Source of the DNA: UBA1672 sp050633285
Lineage (GTDB): Bacteria; Pseudomonadota; Alphaproteobacteria; Micavibrionales; Micavibrionaceae
Assembly (NCBI GenBank): GCA_050633285.1
Contig: JBOEGG010000002.1
Coordinates: forward strand, 434,001-498,000
Length of the DNA stretch: 64,000 nt
Reading direction: 5' to 3'
Shown one piece after another: positions 63,555-64,000 of this stretch. The notes beneath the pieces are model-generated. The model was not told the origin of the DNA, did not search any database, and saw nothing but the letters and a program-made list of their open reading frames with translations. Each line of letters opens with the position of its first letter. The stretch's first letter is position 1. Both the position numbers and the translations under genes were made by a program.

Positions 63555-64000
63555 CTTTTCCAAAATTGCGGAGAAAGCATAACAAGAAGTGCAAATATTT
63601 CCAAACGCCCCATAAGCATACCAATAGATAAAATCCACTTTGCACTATCCGGTAACGGTTTAAATGTACCGGCAGGCCCAATAATTTCACCTAAACCCGG
63701 CCCGACATTGGAAATAGATGTGACCGCGCCGGACATTGCAGTGATAAAGTCGAGCCCGACATAGGATAGCGCAATCGCCAACATAGAAAACCCAAGCGCA
63801 TAGACAAAGAAGAAACCCATGACAGAGGATGGAACATCTTTAGGCATCGGCTTACCGTTAAAGTGAGGGATGAAAACACCATTAGGGTGCAAAAGCTTGT
63901 TAATTTGTATTTTTGTTACAGCATAAAGAACTTGAAAACGGAAAATTTTAATACCACAAGATGTTGAGCCCGCACACCCGCCAACAACCATTAGAAAAAA
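63551..64000 (-). CDS. trkH: Potassium uptake protein TrkH, 3' part (partial)
   Basis: The last 149 codons of a Trk/Ktr-type potassium channel protein; the 5' part lies outside the window. Visible are the end of the selectivity filter/pore region GGCAGSTSCGIKIFRF, SNVGPGLGEIIGPAGTF and the C-terminal GRLEIFALLVMLSPQFW. It converges with the lipoprotein gene with a 4-base overlap. Confidence 0.9.
   Translation of the reverse strand, partial: FFLMVVGGCAGSTSCGIKIFRFQVLYAVTKIQINKLLHPNGVFIPHFNGKPMPKDVPSSVMGFFFVYALGFSMLAIALSYVGLDFITAMSGAVTSISNVGPGLGEIIGPAGTFKPLPDSAKWILSIGMLMGRLEIFALLVMLSPQFWKS

Overview
The window looks like chromosomal core sequence from an alphaproteobacterium of moderate to low GC (low-to-mid 40s percent by eye, not computed). 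The markers used are a Ros/MucR-type regulator, a TauE/SafE transporter followed by a TIGR02186-type protein, short RecX, a UspA-Nfu-TsaB run, Lgt-MidA-PgeF, an ELM1-family protein next to trxB, a phasin, PleC/DivJ-style and EnvZ-style kinases, and a GAAC-N7-GAAC SOS box. A Rhodospirillales- or Micavibrionales-like lineage would fit, but that placement is an inference. There is no prophage, insertion sequence, CRISPR array or rRNA. One tRNA (Lys, UUU) is present.

Layout. 1-6.3 kb: coaD, tRNA-Lys, a dicarboxylate/glutamate symporter, a DUF502 membrane protein, cysE and recG, then sdhE. 6.4-9.5 kb (minus strand): a small RRM protein, an alpha/beta hydrolase and btaB-btaA for betaine lipid synthesis. 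These sit between sdhE and mfd, which are usually close neighbours in this class. 9.6-16 kb: mfd, a small unknown, an AmgK-like kinase and an aspartate-type aminotransferase. 16-25 kb: two hydrolases, LysR, trxB, ELM1 protein, Lrp/AsnC, trmFO and an SOS-controlled Y-family polymerase. A 350-bp gap at 17.2-17.6 kb appears to encode a minus-strand small RNA. 24.7-29.6 kb: tandem TerB-like genes, fdxA, cysK, a ferredoxin-NADP reductase, an Hpt-REC protein and a single-domain REC.

29.7-35.8 kb (minus): mutS, dut, coaBC, an acidic membrane-anchored protein and ubiE. 35.8-43.4 kb (plus): murJ, trpS, a periplasmic protein, TauE/SafE plus TIGR02186, uspA, nfu, tsaB and mucR. 43.4-45 kb (minus): proC, ybjN-like and ubiK-like. 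45.2-52 kb (plus): lgt, midA, pgeF, prs, rplY, pth, ychF and a small lipoprotein. 52-64 kb: a 611-residue unknown with C-terminal cysteine-pair repeats, ilvE, an OmpR/EnvZ-type pair, a phasin, an 853-residue PAS histidine kinase, recX, an ABC-2 permease, hslO, a lipoprotein and the 3' part of trkH.

Most genes are housekeeping: CoA synthesis at two steps (coaD, coaBC), cysteine synthesis (cysE, cysK), DNA repair (recG, mfd, mutS, Y-polymerase, recX), translation (trpS, rplY, pth, tsaB, trmFO), envelope (lgt, murJ) and quinone synthesis (ubiE, ubiK). The most interesting items are the putative anti-Shine-Dalgarno small RNA with an inverted repeat around its promoter (17.3-17.5 kb), the cysteine-repeat protein (52.1-54.0 kb), the btaBA insertion, the SOS box at the polymerase gene, the TerB pair, and intrinsic terminators buried inside oppositely transcribed genes.
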